DNA of 64,000 bases from Fodinibacter sp038210185 (GCA_038210185.1 JBBQWX010000001.1:36064-100063); one strand, 5' to 3'. Positions 34,863 to 44,956 are shown, counted from the stretch's first letter. Notes: generated from the letters alone by a model not told the origin. Program-made: numbers and translations.

Positions 34863-36217
34863 CGGGACACCTCCTCGTCGAGCCGGTACGTGCGGAGCAC
34901 CAGCAGCGAGACCGCGATGAGTGCGGCAGGAACGACCGTGAAGCCCAGCGCGATGGCGGTGTGCGCCGAGTCGGGCTGCACGGCCGCGGAGTCGGTCGAA
35001 GAGACGTAGCCGCCCAGGGTGAGCACACCGGCATACAGGAACGGTCCGAGCGCGAGGCCGAGCGTCTCTCCCGCGGTCCACACCCCGGTGTAGGTGCCGG
35101 CCCGGCTCTCGCCGGTGCGGGCGGTGTCGGCGGCGGCGACGTCGGGGAGCATCGCGAGCGGGAACATCTGGCAGGCCGCGTAGCCGATGCCCACGACCGC
35201 CACGCTGGCGGCGGTGGCCGCCACGCCGACCTGCACGGTGAGCAGGGTGGCGAGCGCACCGCCCCCAAGGAGCACTGAGCCCCAGAGGTAGCCGACCCGC
35301 TTGTCCCGGGCTTCGCCGACCCGCTGCCAGAGCGGGGTGACGAGCAGGGCGGGCGCGACGAAGCAGACGAACAGGACGGTGGAGGCGCCGGAGCTGCCGA
35401 GCAGCACGCGCGCGACGTAGTCGACCCCGGCGAGCATCGCCCCGGTGGCGAGCGCCTGGAGCACGAAGACCGTGAGCAGGGTGCGGAACTCGCGCGACGC
35501 CGCGACCACTCGCAGCTGGTCGCGCAGGCTCCCGCCGGCCGTGGCGGCATCGCTCATGTGGGTGTTGCGGGTGCCCCACCAGGCCCCGAAGGTGCCGATG
35601 AGGATGAGCCCGCCGACGAAGATGCCGACACCGCGGTAGCCCCACTCGGGGCCGAGGGCGTTGCGGATGACGGGTGACAGGCCACCGCTCACCAGGATCG
35701 TCAGGGCCAGGATCGCGACCCGCCAGGTCATCAGCCGGGTGCGCTCGTCGTAGTCGTCGGTCATCTCGGCCGGCATCGCGACGTAGGGCACCTGGAAGAA
35801 CGCGTAGGCCGTGGCGCAGGCGAGGAAGAGCACCACGACCCAGGTGGCGGCCAGGCCGGTGGGCGATGTCGGGCCCGCGAAGAGCAGCACGAACGCCAGC
35901 GCCAGCAGACTGCCGGAGCGGATGAGGAACGGGCGGCGGCGGCCGCCGGGGTTGTCGGAGCGGTCGCTGATCCGGCCCGCTATCGGGTTGAGGATGACGT
36001 CCCAGGCCTTGGGCAGGAAGACCACCAGGCCCGCGACCCCGGCGGCCACGCCGAGCCGGTCGGTCAGGTAGGGCAGCAGGAGCAGCCCCGGCACCGTGCC
36101 GAACGACCCGGTGGCGACGGACCCGAGCCCGTAACCCCGGCGTGCCGCAGGGGTGAGGCGGCCCGGGGGGCCGAAGGTTCGACCGGACGAGGATCCGGCG
36201 GGGGGCGCCGCTGCCAT
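34859..36217 (-). CDS. MFS transporter, GPH (sugar:cation symporter)-like
   Basis: A 452-residue protein with about twelve hydrophobic segments. YGLGSVATGSFGTVPGLLLLPY begins the first helix. FLPKAWDVILNPIAGRISDRSD and GGRRRPFLIRSGSLLALAF match the conserved loop 2-3 region of the glycoside-pentoside-hexuronide family. YVAMPAEMTDDYDERTRL follows. The ligand cannot be read from sequence. ATG 36217 has TAGGGT six bases upstream, so the mRNA is probably leaderless. It heads a two-gene operon with the PLP lyase. Confidence 0.88.
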   Translation of the reverse strand: MAAAPPAGSSSGRTFGPPGRLTPAARRGYGLGSVATGSFGTVPGLLLLPYLTDRLGVAAGVAGLVVFLPKAWDVILNPIAGRISDRSDNPGGRRRPFLIRSGSLLALAFVLLFAGPTSPTGLAATWVVVLFLACATAYAFFQVPYVAMPAEMTDDYDERTRLMTWRVAILALTILVSGGLSPVIRNALGPEWGYRGVGIFVGGLILIGTFGAWWGTRNTHMSDAATAGGSLRDQLRVVAASREFRTLLTVFVLQALATGAMLAGVDYVARVLLGSSGASTVLFVCFVAPALLVTPLWQRVGEARDKRVGYLWGSVLLGGGALATLLTVQVGVAATAASVAVVGIGYAACQMFPLAMLPDVAAADTARTGESRAGTYTGVWTAGETLGLALGPFLYAGVLTLGGYVSSTDSAAVQPDSAHTAIALGFTVVPAALIAVSLLVLRTYRLDEEVSR

Positions 36218-36246
36218 GCCCGGACCCTAGTGGGGAGAATGCAGTC
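36218..36246. promoter_or_regulatory. Back-to-back leaderless promoter elements
   Basis: Within 29 bases between two divergent starts there is TAGGGT on the minus strand six bases before ATG 36217, and GAGAAT on the plus strand six bases before GTG 36247. Such spacing places transcription starts at or next to both start codons. Confidence 0.5.
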
Positions 36247-36861
36247 GTGGGAGTGCGTCAGAGGTTTCGGGGCCGGATCGCCGGCGTGGGCTCCACGAGC
36301 GGTATCCGCGTCGTCGTCGGCTGGTGGCACGAGAGCCCGTTCGGGCCGTTCGCCGACGCGATGATCGAGCGCCCCGACGGGCGGCGCATCCTCCTCGCCC
36401 CCACCGAACAGGTGCGCGACCTCGTGGCCACGACCTACGTGTTCGACGAGACCCGCATCGAGCCGTTCTCGGTGGCGGCCGGCGGCGAGGACTCGCGCTG
36501 GGTCGTGGACTCGCCGTCGCTCTCGCTGCGCCTGGACGTCGGCGGCCGGATGCCGGTCGGCCACCTCCTGCGCCTGCTGCCCCGCGGGGTCGCCCAGAGC
36601 CCGGCGTTCGCGACCCTGGCTGACCCGGTGGCCCGGGTGGCGATGCGCGGCGTGCGCACCCGTGGGATGGCCCGCGCCGGGCGGCGCGAGTTCTACGGGG
36701 CGACCGACCTGCGCGCGGTGACGGCCCTGGCCGGGGCGCTCGACGGCATCGAGCTGGGGGCGCTGGCGCCGGTGGACCCGCCGTGCCGGTTCGGCTTCTC
36801 GTCCACCCCGCGCCGGCCCTCGGTCACCGACGTCGTCACCACCATCGTCCAGACCGACTGA
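36247..36861 (+). CDS. Conserved actinobacterial protein of unknown function
   Basis: A 204-residue soluble protein from GTG 36247. RIVVVGWWHESPFGPFADAMI-like start (here GIRVVVGWWHESPFGPFADA), ERPDGRRILLAPTEQVRDLV, TRIEPFSVAAGG, and later REFYGATDLRAVTALAGALD are distinctive, but I cannot assign a family function. No signal peptide or membrane helix. Similar proteins are familiar as unnamed actinobacterial hypotheticals. Confidence 0.75.
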   Translation: MGVRQRFRGRIAGVGSTSGIRVVVGWWHESPFGPFADAMIERPDGRRILLAPTEQVRDLVATTYVFDETRIEPFSVAAGGEDSRWVVDSPSLSLRLDVGGRMPVGHLLRLLPRGVAQSPAFATLADPVARVAMRGVRTRGMARAGRREFYGATDLRAVTALAGALDGIELGALAPVDPPCRFGFSSTPRRPSVTDVVTTIVQTD

Positions 36862-36928
36862 CGCGAACGTTTGACAAACCTTCATCGGCTCGGTCCTCGC
36901 GGCCCTGTCGCCGCAGCGCCGACCTAGC

Positions 36929-37986
36929 GTGGACAGACGCCGTCTTCTCGCCGTCCCGTGGTCGCTGCCGCGGTGGCGGCGACCGGGCTCGCCGCGATCT
37001 GCCGGGCCGGCCTCGGCCCGACCTCGCAGCTGTTCGGGTCGTTCCCCTACCGCGGGGAGGCCACGGAGCGCACCGTGGCGCTCACCTTCGACGACGGCCC
37101 CAACGAGCCCTGGACGTCGCGGCTGCTCGACGTGCTCGCCGACAAGGGAGTGCCGGCGACGTTCTTCCAGGTCGGCCGTTGCGCCCGCTGCCACCCCGAG
37201 GTCACCCGACGCGTCGTCGCCGAGGGCCACGTTCTGGCCGACCACAGCGAGAGCCACGCCTTCTCCCGCCACGCCAGGGAGCCGACCCAGCGACGCGAGC
37301 TGGAGCGCGGCCGCGCCACCCTCCACGAGGTGTCCGGGCGCATCCCCCTGCTCTACCGGCCACCGTGGCTGTGTCACTGGCCGTGGGTGCTGCGGGGCAT
37401 CGCCGGCACCGGGTCCCAGGTCGTCTCCGGCACCTTCGCCCACCCGCTGGAGATCTTGCAGCCGCGCCCCGAGGTGCTGGTCGCCGGTGCCGTGCGACGG
37501 GTGCGGCCGGGCGGCATCGTCATCCTGCACGACGGCCGCGAGGCGCATGGAGGCCACCGCGGCTCGTCCGTGGCCGCCGTCCGCCGTGAGGGCTTCGCCG
37601 GCTACGACACATCGCTGACCCAGGGTGGCGACGAGGTCGACCTGCTGCGACGGCTGCGTCGGCAGGGCCGGGTCAGGTGGGATGCGCGGAATGCGGTCCG
37701 GACGTCGTCGCGTCGTGTCGACCAGGGGCTGGCCCACACTGTCTTCGTGTCCTCCGGGTACTACTACGCCGCGGACTACGTCGTGAACCGGCTGGCCCGG
37801 CGGCAGGTGGTCGGCTCCGCGCCCCCCATCCGGCCCGACGATGAGGCCAGGGTGCAACGGGTGCGACGGCGCTGGCGCCTGATCGTGGTCGGGGTCGCCG
37901 CAACCGCCGCCCTCGGCCACCTCGCCCGGGTCAGGGCTTCGGGGCGATCCGGATCAGCTTGTCGTCGTCGCCGTTGGTCGTCGTGA
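36929..37986 (+). CDS. Polysaccharide deacetylase (NodB domain), possible frameshift at N-terminus
   Basis: The NodB domain reads clearly: ERTVALTFDDGPNEPW with the metal-binding Asp pair, PATFFQVGRCARCHPEV, DHSESHAF with the two His ligands, LYRPPWLCHWPWVLRGI and GGIVILHDGREAHGGH. It would remove acetyl groups from a cell-wall or surface glycan. In the domain's own frame the first usable start is GTG 36958 (VVAAAVAATGLA), half a signal peptide. The missing half, VDRRRLLAVP, lies in another frame from GTG 36929. One lost G near 36956 would explain this. The C-terminus extends ~150 residues beyond the domain and overlaps the convergent gene by 56 bases. Confidence 0.8.
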
Positions 37987-39196
37987 CGTACAGGGCACCG
38001 TCCGGGCCGAGGCGCGCCGCCCGCAACCGGCCGTAGGGCCCGTCGGTCTCTTCGGGCACCGACACGTTCGCGAGCGTCCCGTCGGCGTTCAGCGTCAGCA
38101 GCAGCAGCTTGGCGCCCTTGAGGGCGGTGACGACCAGCGCCCCCTCGAGCCCACCCCACTGGGCGCCCTCGAGGAACTCGGCCGCGCAGACCGCCTGGGT
38201 CGTCCTCCCCGACTGCCACACCGCCGGCACCGCGTCGGGAAAGCGCTTCCGGTCGGTCATCGGCACGCTCTCGTCGTAGCCGCCGACCGTGCCGCCCTGC
38301 GAGGGGTCCCAGCCGTAGTTGGCGCCGGACTCGATGCGGTTGACCTCGTCGTTGTTGCTCGGCCCGTGCTCCGCCGTGTAGACGCTCGCGGTGCCCGGCT
38401 GCACGGCCACCCCCTGGATGTTGCGGTGCCCGTAGCTCAGCACGTAGCGCTCGCGACGGTTGGTCGACGACGCGAACGGGTTGTCCGGCAACGGTTCTCC
38501 GGTCTCGAGGTCGAGCCGCAACACCTTGCCGCCGAGGTTCGTGCGGTCCTGGGGAATATCCCCCTGAGCCGTGTCCCCCGTTCCGACGAGCAGCGCGCCG
38601 TCGGCCGCGAGCTCCGGGCGGCACCCCGAGTGCCGTCCGGTCGAGATCGGCAGGCCGCTGAGCAGGGTGCGCACCCGCTGTGCCGAGCGGCCGTCCGCCG
38701 AGAGCTGCCACGTCACCAGCCGGATGTCCTTCGGGTCGCCGCCCTCCGAGAACGTCTGGCAGGTGGTGAACTCGCGCGACGTCGCGAAGTCGCTGTGCAC
38801 CACCATCCCCAACAGGCCGCCCTCCCCCTGCACGTACACGTCGTCGAGGTCGGCCCGCACGGTGGTGCGCCGGGCTCCCTCGCGCAGCCCCGACACCAAG
38901 GAGATCCGCCCGGGGCGCTCGGTCACCAGGGCCCGACCGTCCGGCAGGAAGCCGATGTCCCAGCCGTGCTCGAACCCCGCAGCAACCACCTCGACGGCCA
39001 GGTCGGGCACCGCGGTGGCACGCGGCGCCGAGCTCGCCGACGGTTCACTGCTCGCGGAGGCCGTGCTGCTGCCGGATGCCGTGGTGCGCACCGTCGACGG
39101 CACTTCACCCAACGAGTCGTCGTCCGAGCAGGCGGTCAGGCCGGCCGAGGCGAGCAGGGCCAGGGCGGCGAGCGGGGCAGCGGAGCGGGACCTCAT
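37931..39196 (-). CDS. PQQ-type sugar dehydrogenase lipoprotein
   Basis: A 421-residue secreted lipoprotein. The signal ends in LLASAGLTAC (lipobox Cys at ~23), followed by a Ser/Ala/Thr-rich linker to ~60. The six-bladed propeller of the glucose/sorbosone dehydrogenase family follows: WDIGFLPDGRALVTERPGRI, EGGLLGMVVHSDF, TGRHSGCRPELAADGALLVGTGD (catalytic His, about 22 residues), RYVLSYGHRNIQGVAVQPG, TAEHGPSNNDEVNRI and GANYGWDPSQGG. It would oxidise sugars at the outer face with bound PQQ and Ca2+; the natural substrate is unknown. Confidence 0.88.
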   Translation of the reverse strand: MRSRSAAPLAALALLASAGLTACSDDDSLGEVPSTVRTTASGSSTASASSEPSASSAPRATAVPDLAVEVVAAGFEHGWDIGFLPDGRALVTERPGRISLVSGLREGARRTTVRADLDDVYVQGEGGLLGMVVHSDFATSREFTTCQTFSEGGDPKDIRLVTWQLSADGRSAQRVRTLLSGLPISTGRHSGCRPELAADGALLVGTGDTAQGDIPQDRTNLGGKVLRLDLETGEPLPDNPFASSTNRRERYVLSYGHRNIQGVAVQPGTASVYTAEHGPSNNDEVNRIESGANYGWDPSQGGTVGGYDESVPMTDRKRFPDAVPAVWQSGRTTQAVCAAEFLEGAQWGGLEGALVVTALKGAKLLLLTLNADGTLANVSVPEETDGPYGRLRAARLGPDGALYVTTTNGDDDKLIRIAPKP

Positions 39197-39205
39197 GCCC
39201 CAGTC

Positions 39206-39544
39206 TCACCCGTGCAGGTCACCCGTGGCCCGCTCGTAGTCCGTGTCCAACCTCGCGAGGTCGGCGCGGTAGTCGGCGATCCGGCATCCGCGGCCGTTCG
39301 GCTTGAGCGCGATGCCCTCGGCGGCCCAGCGTTCGCGGGCCTCGTCCAGAAGCTGCACCGGAAGGTCTCCGGAGGCGTTCGTCACCCGCCACCACGTGAC
39401 GTTGGAGCCGTAGGTGCTCAGAACCCGGCCGACGAACCGGGGGCCGATGCCCACGAGGGCCCCGAGGTCGCCGTACGACACGACCCGGCCGCGCGGCACC
39501 TGCTCCACCGCCCGCAGCACCCTCTCCACGACGACGTCGTCCAC
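39206..39544 (-). CDS. Alkyltransferase-like (MGMT-family) protein
   Basis: A 112-residue protein matching the DNA-binding domain of O6-alkylguanine transferases: VLRAVEQVPRGRVVSYGDLGAL and GRVLSTYG, then TWWRVTNASGDLP. The active-site PCHR motif is replaced by a Trp-containing form, as in ATL proteins, which bind O6-alkylguanine and pass it to nucleotide-excision repair instead of repairing directly. GTG 39544 is a plausible start; the frame stays open upstream. Confidence 0.85.
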   Translation of the reverse strand: MDDVVVERVLRAVEQVPRGRVVSYGDLGALVGIGPRFVGRVLSTYGSNVTWWRVTNASGDLPVQLLDEARERWAAEGIALKPNGRGCRIADYRADLARLDTDYERATGDLHG

Positions 39545-39594
39545 GGCCGCAGTCTGCCCGACGTCCGTGGCCACCCGGCACCCGGCACCCGGCC

Positions 39595-40329
39595 TCACCG
39601 CCGCCCGATGTCGGACCCGATCTCCCACGGCGCCACCGGGGAGTGCTCGAGGACCCACGTCTCGACGTCCTGCATGAGGCCGGTCGCGATGAGCACGCCC
39701 ATGACGACGAACAGCACCCCGAGCCCCCGGCGGAACGCGGAGTGCGGGTCGGCAGCCCACCGCAGGCGGCTCACGAGGCGCTGACCGGCGAGCGCGATGG
39801 CCAGGAGGACGGACACGAGCCCGACGACGTAGGCCGTGAGCAGTGCGAGCCCGCGGACCGGCTCGGCCGGCAGCACCGTGACGACGACGTAGCCGAAGAG
39901 CGGGCTGCACGACGTGAACACCGGCCCGAGCGCGGCACCCGTGAGCACCGCGCCGAGCGTGCCCCCGCGGCGGTGCGCCGCCGACAGCCCCCGGGCGCTC
40001 CGGCCACCCAGCCCGGACGCGACCGAGACGCGGTCCCACAGCTCGGGGACGATCGCCACGACCCCGAGCCCGATGAGCAGCCCTCCGCTGACCCACCGCC
40101 ACACCGACGGAGGGACGTCGATGAGCGAGGTCGTCGCCTTCAGCGCAAGAGTGAAGACGAACACCGACGCACCGAGCGACCCGGTGACGAGCAGGGCCCG
40201 ACGCACCGCGGCCCGGTCCGCGGCCCCCGTCACGGAGCCGCCGACGACGACGGGCAGGAGCGAGAGCGCGCACGGTGCAAGGGTGGTCAGCGCCCCCGCG
40301 AGGAGTGCGCCGGCGAGGGCCAGGAGCAC
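39595..40329 (-). CDS. CcdA-like thiol-disulfide transmembrane protein
   Basis: A 244-residue protein with six hydrophobic segments. LAPCALSLLPVVVGG in the first helix and FTSCSPLFGYVVVTVL in the fourth give the conserved Cys pair of the CcdA/DsbD family. It should carry reducing equivalents from cytosolic thioredoxin across the membrane. It is followed in operon sense by nothing nearby and preceded by a thioredoxin-like lipoprotein gene one base away, its likely redox partner. GTG 40329. Confidence 0.87.
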   Translation of the reverse strand: MLLALAGALLAGALTTLAPCALSLLPVVVGGSVTGAADRAAVRRALLVTGSLGASVFVFTLALKATTSLIDVPPSVWRWVSGGLLIGLGVVAIVPELWDRVSVASGLGGRSARGLSAAHRRGGTLGAVLTGAALGPVFTSCSPLFGYVVVTVLPAEPVRGLALLTAYVVGLVSVLLAIALAGQRLVSRLRWAADPHSAFRRGLGVLFVVMGVLIATGLMQDVETWVLEHSPVAPWEIGSDIGRR

Positions 40330-40330
40330 G

Positions 40331-40843
40331 TCAGACCGTCTTGGCCTTGATGTCGGCGCCGGTCTGCGAGCCGGTCCACTTCGCCAGCTCCGCGCCGTCC
40401 GGGCCGACCTGGACGAACGTGTGCTGGGTCGTCACGCCGTACTCCTTGCGCAGGTCGGTCTCGCTGTCGTAGTCGACCTTCACGACGGTGAGTCCCGGGG
40501 GGATGCCGTCGCGCGCGATGGCCGCCTCCGTCGCGCGGCAGGTGGGGCACCAGGACGCGTGGAAGAAGTAGACGACCTTGGTCCCCTCCCGTGCGGCCAT
40601 CTGGCTCTGGTACTGCTCCTTGGTGAGGTAGGCGCCGGCCGCCATGACGTCGCCGCCGGCAGCTGGCGAACCGGTCGGTGAGGCGGTGGCCGCGGCACCG
40701 GCCGTCGCGGTGGCGCTCCCGGGGGCCGTCGTACCCGCACCGCCCGTCGCGGTGGTGCCGTCGCCGGCCGATCCACAGGCGGCGAGCAGCAGGGCCGCGG
40801 CGGCTGCAGCGAGGCTGGCGGACAGGGTCGAGGTGGTGCGCAT
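40331..40843 (-). CDS. Thioredoxin-like lipoprotein
   Basis: A 170-residue protein. Signal peptide with lipobox LLLAAC (Cys ~23), then an Ala/Thr/Gly-rich linker to ~70. The thioredoxin domain follows, with VVYFFHASWCPTCRATEAAI (CPTC active site) and the cis-Pro-like QHTFVQVGPDGAE. It would work on the outer membrane face, reduced by the adjacent CcdA-like protein. ATG 40843 has GGAG upstream. Confidence 0.9.
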   Translation of the reverse strand: MRTTSTLSASLAAAAAALLLAACGSAGDGTTATGGAGTTAPGSATATAGAAATASPTGSPAAGGDVMAAGAYLTKEQYQSQMAAREGTKVVYFFHASWCPTCRATEAAIARDGIPPGLTVVKVDYDSETDLRKEYGVTTQHTFVQVGPDGAELAKWTGSQTGADIKAKTV

Positions 40844-40997
40844 GGTGGGCTCCTTCGTCGAGGGTGGTCTCGGGTTCCAGTGCACGCCACGTGGCCGACC
40901 GCGGACCACCGCCACGGCGATCACGTCACCACCGGGTAAGACCTTCGGCCCCCGGCGGGGAGTCCACTGGTGCCGGGAGCGCCCGCCACGACCGGCT

Positions 40998-42011
40998 CTA
41001 CCGGGCGGTGCTGACGGGGAAGGAGAGCGAGACCGTGCACCCCGCGCCGTCCGGCCGGTTGCCCGCGAGGGCATCACCGCCGTGGGCGCGGGCCACGTCT
41101 CGGGCGATGGTGAGGCCGAGCCCCATCCCACGGTCGTGACGGGCGGCATCGCCCCGCCAGCCGGGCTCGAAGACCCGCGCGACGTCGGCCTCGGGGATGC
41201 CGCCGCACCCGTCCGTGACGTGGACCTCCGCCCGCTCGTGCGCGGCCATCGTCGACACCTCCACCCGGCCGCCGGCAGGGGTGTGCTGGACCGCGTTGCG
41301 CAACACGTTGGTCACGGCACGCGTCACCGCCCCCGGGTCGACGTCGACGGTGGCGCCCTCGAGGGCGACCGCGACGACCTCGACTCCGGCGGCCGACGCG
41401 AGCGGCGCCACGATGGCGACGGCGTCGGACACGAGGTCGTCGAAGGCCGACACCTCGGAGCGCGACGTCGGGCTCGGTCCGTGCAGACGGGACAGCTCGG
41501 CGATGTCGTCGACCATCGTGTCCATCCGGTCGACCTCGTGCACGATCCGGGCATGCGCGGCCCGCGGGTCCTCGACCGCGCCGTCCTCGAGCGACTCGGC
41601 GAGGGCACGGATGCCGGCCAGCGGCGTGCGCAGGTCGTGCGACAGCCACCGGACCGTCTCGCGCCGCGACTCCTCGACCTCCCGGGCCCGCTCCCGGTCG
41701 GCGCGCTCGCGGGCGGCGTCGCGCTCGAGGCCGAGCACCCGCCGCGCGAGGACGAGCCCGACCACCACGGCCATCGGTGCACCGGCCAGGAGCACGAAGA
41801 CGAGGGTGCGGTAGTCGTCCTCACCGATGAGCATCGACCGGCTCGCGACGGCGACCCCCGCGGCGAGCGCCGCGACGAGCACGATGGGCGCACCGAGCGC
41901 GGCGACCGAGGGGCGGTCGCGCGCCACTCGCGACAGGCCGACGGCGCCCACCGCCGCCACGGCGGCCGTGACCGTCGCCGACACGACGACGGCGCTGGCC
42001 TCAGGCCCCAC
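40998..42011 (-). CDS. Sensor histidine kinase
   Basis: A 337-residue kinase. Two to three N-terminal membrane helices (residues ~5-100) with little extracellular sequence. The H-box is RWLSHDLRTPLAGIRALAES, the N-box VLRNAVQHTPAGG, and the ATP-lid motifs DGCGGIPEAD and GMGLGLTIARDVARAHGGD. Its cognate regulator is likely the gene at 42455-43153, but a gene on the opposite strand lies between them. Redox proteins lie just downstream. Confidence 0.9.
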   Translation of the reverse strand: MGPEASAVVVSATVTAAVAAVGAVGLSRVARDRPSVAALGAPIVLVAALAAGVAVASRSMLIGEDDYRTLVFVLLAGAPMAVVVGLVLARRVLGLERDAARERADRERAREVEESRRETVRWLSHDLRTPLAGIRALAESLEDGAVEDPRAAHARIVHEVDRMDTMVDDIAELSRLHGPSPTSRSEVSAFDDLVSDAVAIVAPLASAAGVEVVAVALEGATVDVDPGAVTRAVTNVLRNAVQHTPAGGRVEVSTMAAHERAEVHVTDGCGGIPEADVARVFEPGWRGDAARHDRGMGLGLTIARDVARAHGGDALAGNRPDGAGCTVSLSFPVSTAR

Positions 42012-42131
42012 GGCGCACCCCCCGCCCGAGCCCGCACCGGCCCGCGCGAGCTCCCCTGTTCAGGAGCATCGTCATCGCCCTACCCTCGCACCCAGGAGTC
42101 CCGGTACGGGCCCGGCGACGGAAGGTCGGTG

Positions 42132-42446
42132 GTGGAGGTGCAGCGGGTGGCCGTGTGGGTGCAACGAACGGTCGCGATCGTGGTCCTGCTCGGGCTGGGC
42201 GTACTCAGCCTGTCGCTCGTGGCCATGGTGTTCGACGAGGAGGGGTCGCAGGGCTGGATCATCCCCGTGCAGCTCGTGGTCATGGCCCTGGTCGGCGCGG
42301 GTGTCGGGAGCCTCGTCCCGGCGCTGGCCGGTGTCGGTGCCTCCCGCCGCCGCGCCGCGACGGTCGGGGCGGTGATGGGGGTGGCTGGCGCCCTGATCGG
42401 CGTCGGGCTCTTCCTCCTGCTGCTCGCCGGGCTCGACGGCCTCTGA
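42132..42446 (+). CDS. Small membrane protein between kinase and regulator
   Basis: A 104-residue protein with three hydrophobic segments: TVAIVVLLGLGVLSLSLVAMV, IIPVQLVVMALVGAGVGSLVPA and GAVMGVAGALIGVGLFLLLLAG. GTG 42132 follows GGAAGG (42120-42125); GTG 42129 and 42138 are alternatives. It is divergent from the kinase and convergent with the regulator (8-base gap). Function unknown. Confidence 0.65.
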   Translation: MEVQRVAVWVQRTVAIVVLLGLGVLSLSLVAMVFDEEGSQGWIIPVQLVVMALVGAGVGSLVPALAGVGASRRRAATVGAVMGVAGALIGVGLFLLLLAGLDGL

Positions 42447-42454
42447 CATCCGCG

Positions 42455-43153
<699 letters not shown>

Positions 43154-43324
43154 GGGCCAAGGCTAGGCGGGCACCCGCGCGCGGCACGGCATCCACGGGT
43201 CGTGCGGTAAGAACCCGGCAACCCGCCTCGCGCGGGACCGTTCGGGCACCGCCGGCCGGTGCCGTGCCGCGCGTCACCACGGACGCACCCACCGCCCACC
43301 GTGCCGGGCTGGAACACTGGCCCC

Positions 43325-44542
43325 ATGCGTCGGATCGTCCAGAGCAAGAAGCTCCAGCACGTGCGCTACGACGTGCGCGGCCCGATCCTCGTCGAGGCCC
43401 AGCGGCTCGAGGCCGAGGGCCACAAGATCCTGAAGCTCAACATCGGCAACACGGCTCCGTTCGGCTTCGAGGCCCCGGAGTCGATCCTCGCCGACATGAT
43501 CCACAACCTTCCGCACAGCCAGGGCTACGCCGACTCCCGGGGCATCTACTCCGCCCGGACCGCGGTCGCGCAGTACTACCAGTCGCACGGGCTCACCGAC
43601 ACCACGGTCGACGACGTCTATATCGGCAACGGGGTCTCCGAGCTCATCACGATGGTGCTGCAGGCCTTCGTCGACGACGGCAACGAGGTGCTCGTGCCGG
43701 CTCCCGACTACCCGTTGTGGACCGGCGCGGTGTCGCTGAGCGGCGGCACCCCGGTGCACTATCGCTGCGATGAGGGCAACGGCTGGAACCCCGACCTCGA
43801 CGACATCGAGGCCAAGATCACCGAGCACACCCACGCCCTGGTGATCATCAACCCCAACAATCCGACCGGGGCGGTCTACTCCCCCGAGACCGTGCGCGCC
43901 CTGGTCGACATCGCCCGCCGCCACCAGCTGGTCGTCATGGCCGACGAGATCTACGAGAAGATCCTCTTCGACGACGCCGTGCACCACCACGCCGCGACCT
44001 ACGCCGGCGACGACGTGCTGTGCCTGACCTTCAGCGGCCTCTCCAAGGCCTACCGGGTCTGCGGCTACCGGGCCGGCTGGGTCATGGTGTCCGGCCCCAA
44101 GCACCTGGCCGAGGACTTCCTCGAGGGCCTCACCCTGCTGGCGAACATGCGGATGTGCGCGAACGTGCCCGCCCAGCACGCGATCCAGACCGCTCTCGGT
44201 GGCTACCAGTCGGTGACCGAGCTGATCGTCCCCGGTGGCCGGTTCCACGAGCAGAGCAAGCTCGCCGCGAAGCTGCTCAACGACATCCCGGGCGTCTCGT
44301 GCGTCGAGCCACGCGGCGCCCTCTACTGCTTCCCGCGTCTCGACCCCGAGGTGTACCGGATCGAGAGTGACGAGGCCTTCGTCATCGACCTGCTGCGGGC
44401 GAAGAAGATCCTCGTGACGCACGGCACCGGCTTCAACTGGTTCGAGCCCGACCACTTCCGGCTCGTGACGTTGCCCGACGTCGAGGTGCTCACCGAGGCC
44501 ATCGGCCGGATCGCCGACTACCTCGAGACCCTGCGGGCCTGA
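43325..44542 (+). CDS. Alanine-type aminotransferase (AlaA-like)
   Basis: A 405-residue fold-type I aminotransferase. VRYDVRGPILVEAQRLEAEG and LNIGNTAPFGFEAP begin it. YIGNGVSELITMVLQAFVDD, VPAPDYPLWTGAVSL, IINPNNPTGAVYS, VVMADEIYEKILFDD and SGLSKAYRVCGYRAGW (Schiff-base Lys) are in order. The N-terminal pattern resembles E. coli AlaA, which makes alanine from pyruvate and glutamate. It is followed 3 bases later by crcB. Confidence 0.9.
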   Translation: MRRIVQSKKLQHVRYDVRGPILVEAQRLEAEGHKILKLNIGNTAPFGFEAPESILADMIHNLPHSQGYADSRGIYSARTAVAQYYQSHGLTDTTVDDVYIGNGVSELITMVLQAFVDDGNEVLVPAPDYPLWTGAVSLSGGTPVHYRCDEGNGWNPDLDDIEAKITEHTHALVIINPNNPTGAVYSPETVRALVDIARRHQLVVMADEIYEKILFDDAVHHHAATYAGDDVLCLTFSGLSKAYRVCGYRAGWVMVSGPKHLAEDFLEGLTLLANMRMCANVPAQHAIQTALGGYQSVTELIVPGGRFHEQSKLAAKLLNDIPGVSCVEPRGALYCFPRLDPEVYRIESDEAFVIDLLRAKKILVTHGTGFNWFEPDHFRLVTLPDVEVLTEAIGRIADYLETLRA

Positions 44543-44545
44543 CGG

Positions 44546-44956
44546 GTGGCGCAGCCCGGCGCGCGCGTCGACGTCCCCACCCTGGCCACCGTCGCGGTCG
44601 GCGGCGTTCTCGGCTCGCTCGGCCGGTACGCCGTGGGGGTCGCCATCCCCCACGCATCGGGCTCCTTCCCCTGGGCGACGCTCCTGGTCAACGTCAGCGG
44701 TGCCTTCGCGATGGGCCTGCTCGTGGCCTACCTCGTCGACCGCCCGGGCGTGCACCGGCTGGCGAGGCCGTTCGTGGGGGTCGGGGTGCTGGGCGGCTGG
44801 ACCACGTTCTCCGCCCTCGCCATCGACGTCGTGCAGCTCGGTGCCGCCGACCACGTGCAGGCGGCCCTGGTCTACGTCGCCGCCACCTTCCTCGTCGGAA
44901 CTCTCGCCGTTGCCTCAGGGTCCGTTCTCGGACAACGGTTCTGGCCCGGCCCATGA
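44546..44956 (+). CDS. crcB1: Fluoride exporter subunit CrcB/Fluc 1
   Basis: A 136-residue protein with four hydrophobic segments. GGVLGSLGRYAVGV, FPWATLLVNVSGAFAMGLL and GVGVLGGWTTFSALAIDVV carry the Fluc motifs: the G-R-Y start, the conserved Asn, and the TTFS polar track. Two small subunits probably assemble as a dual-topology pore exporting F-. It overlaps the second subunit gene by four bases. No fluoride riboswitch is visible, as the gene directly follows the aminotransferase. Confidence 0.93.
   Translation: MAQPGARVDVPTLATVAVGGVLGSLGRYAVGVAIPHASGSFPWATLLVNVSGAFAMGLLVAYLVDRPGVHRLARPFVGVGVLGGWTTFSALAIDVVQLGAADHVQAALVYVAATFLVGTLAVASGSVLGQRFWPGP

Noticed and set aside
31657..35550. One giant protein fusing acyl-CoA ligase to upstream sequence
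   Set aside because: The frame is open by chance; the ligase starts at 33315, and the upstream part is the wrong frame of the PLP lyase and transporter genes.
36871..36876. TTGACA as a housekeeping -35 before the deacetylase gene
   Set aside because: No acceptable -10 lies 16-19 bases downstream.
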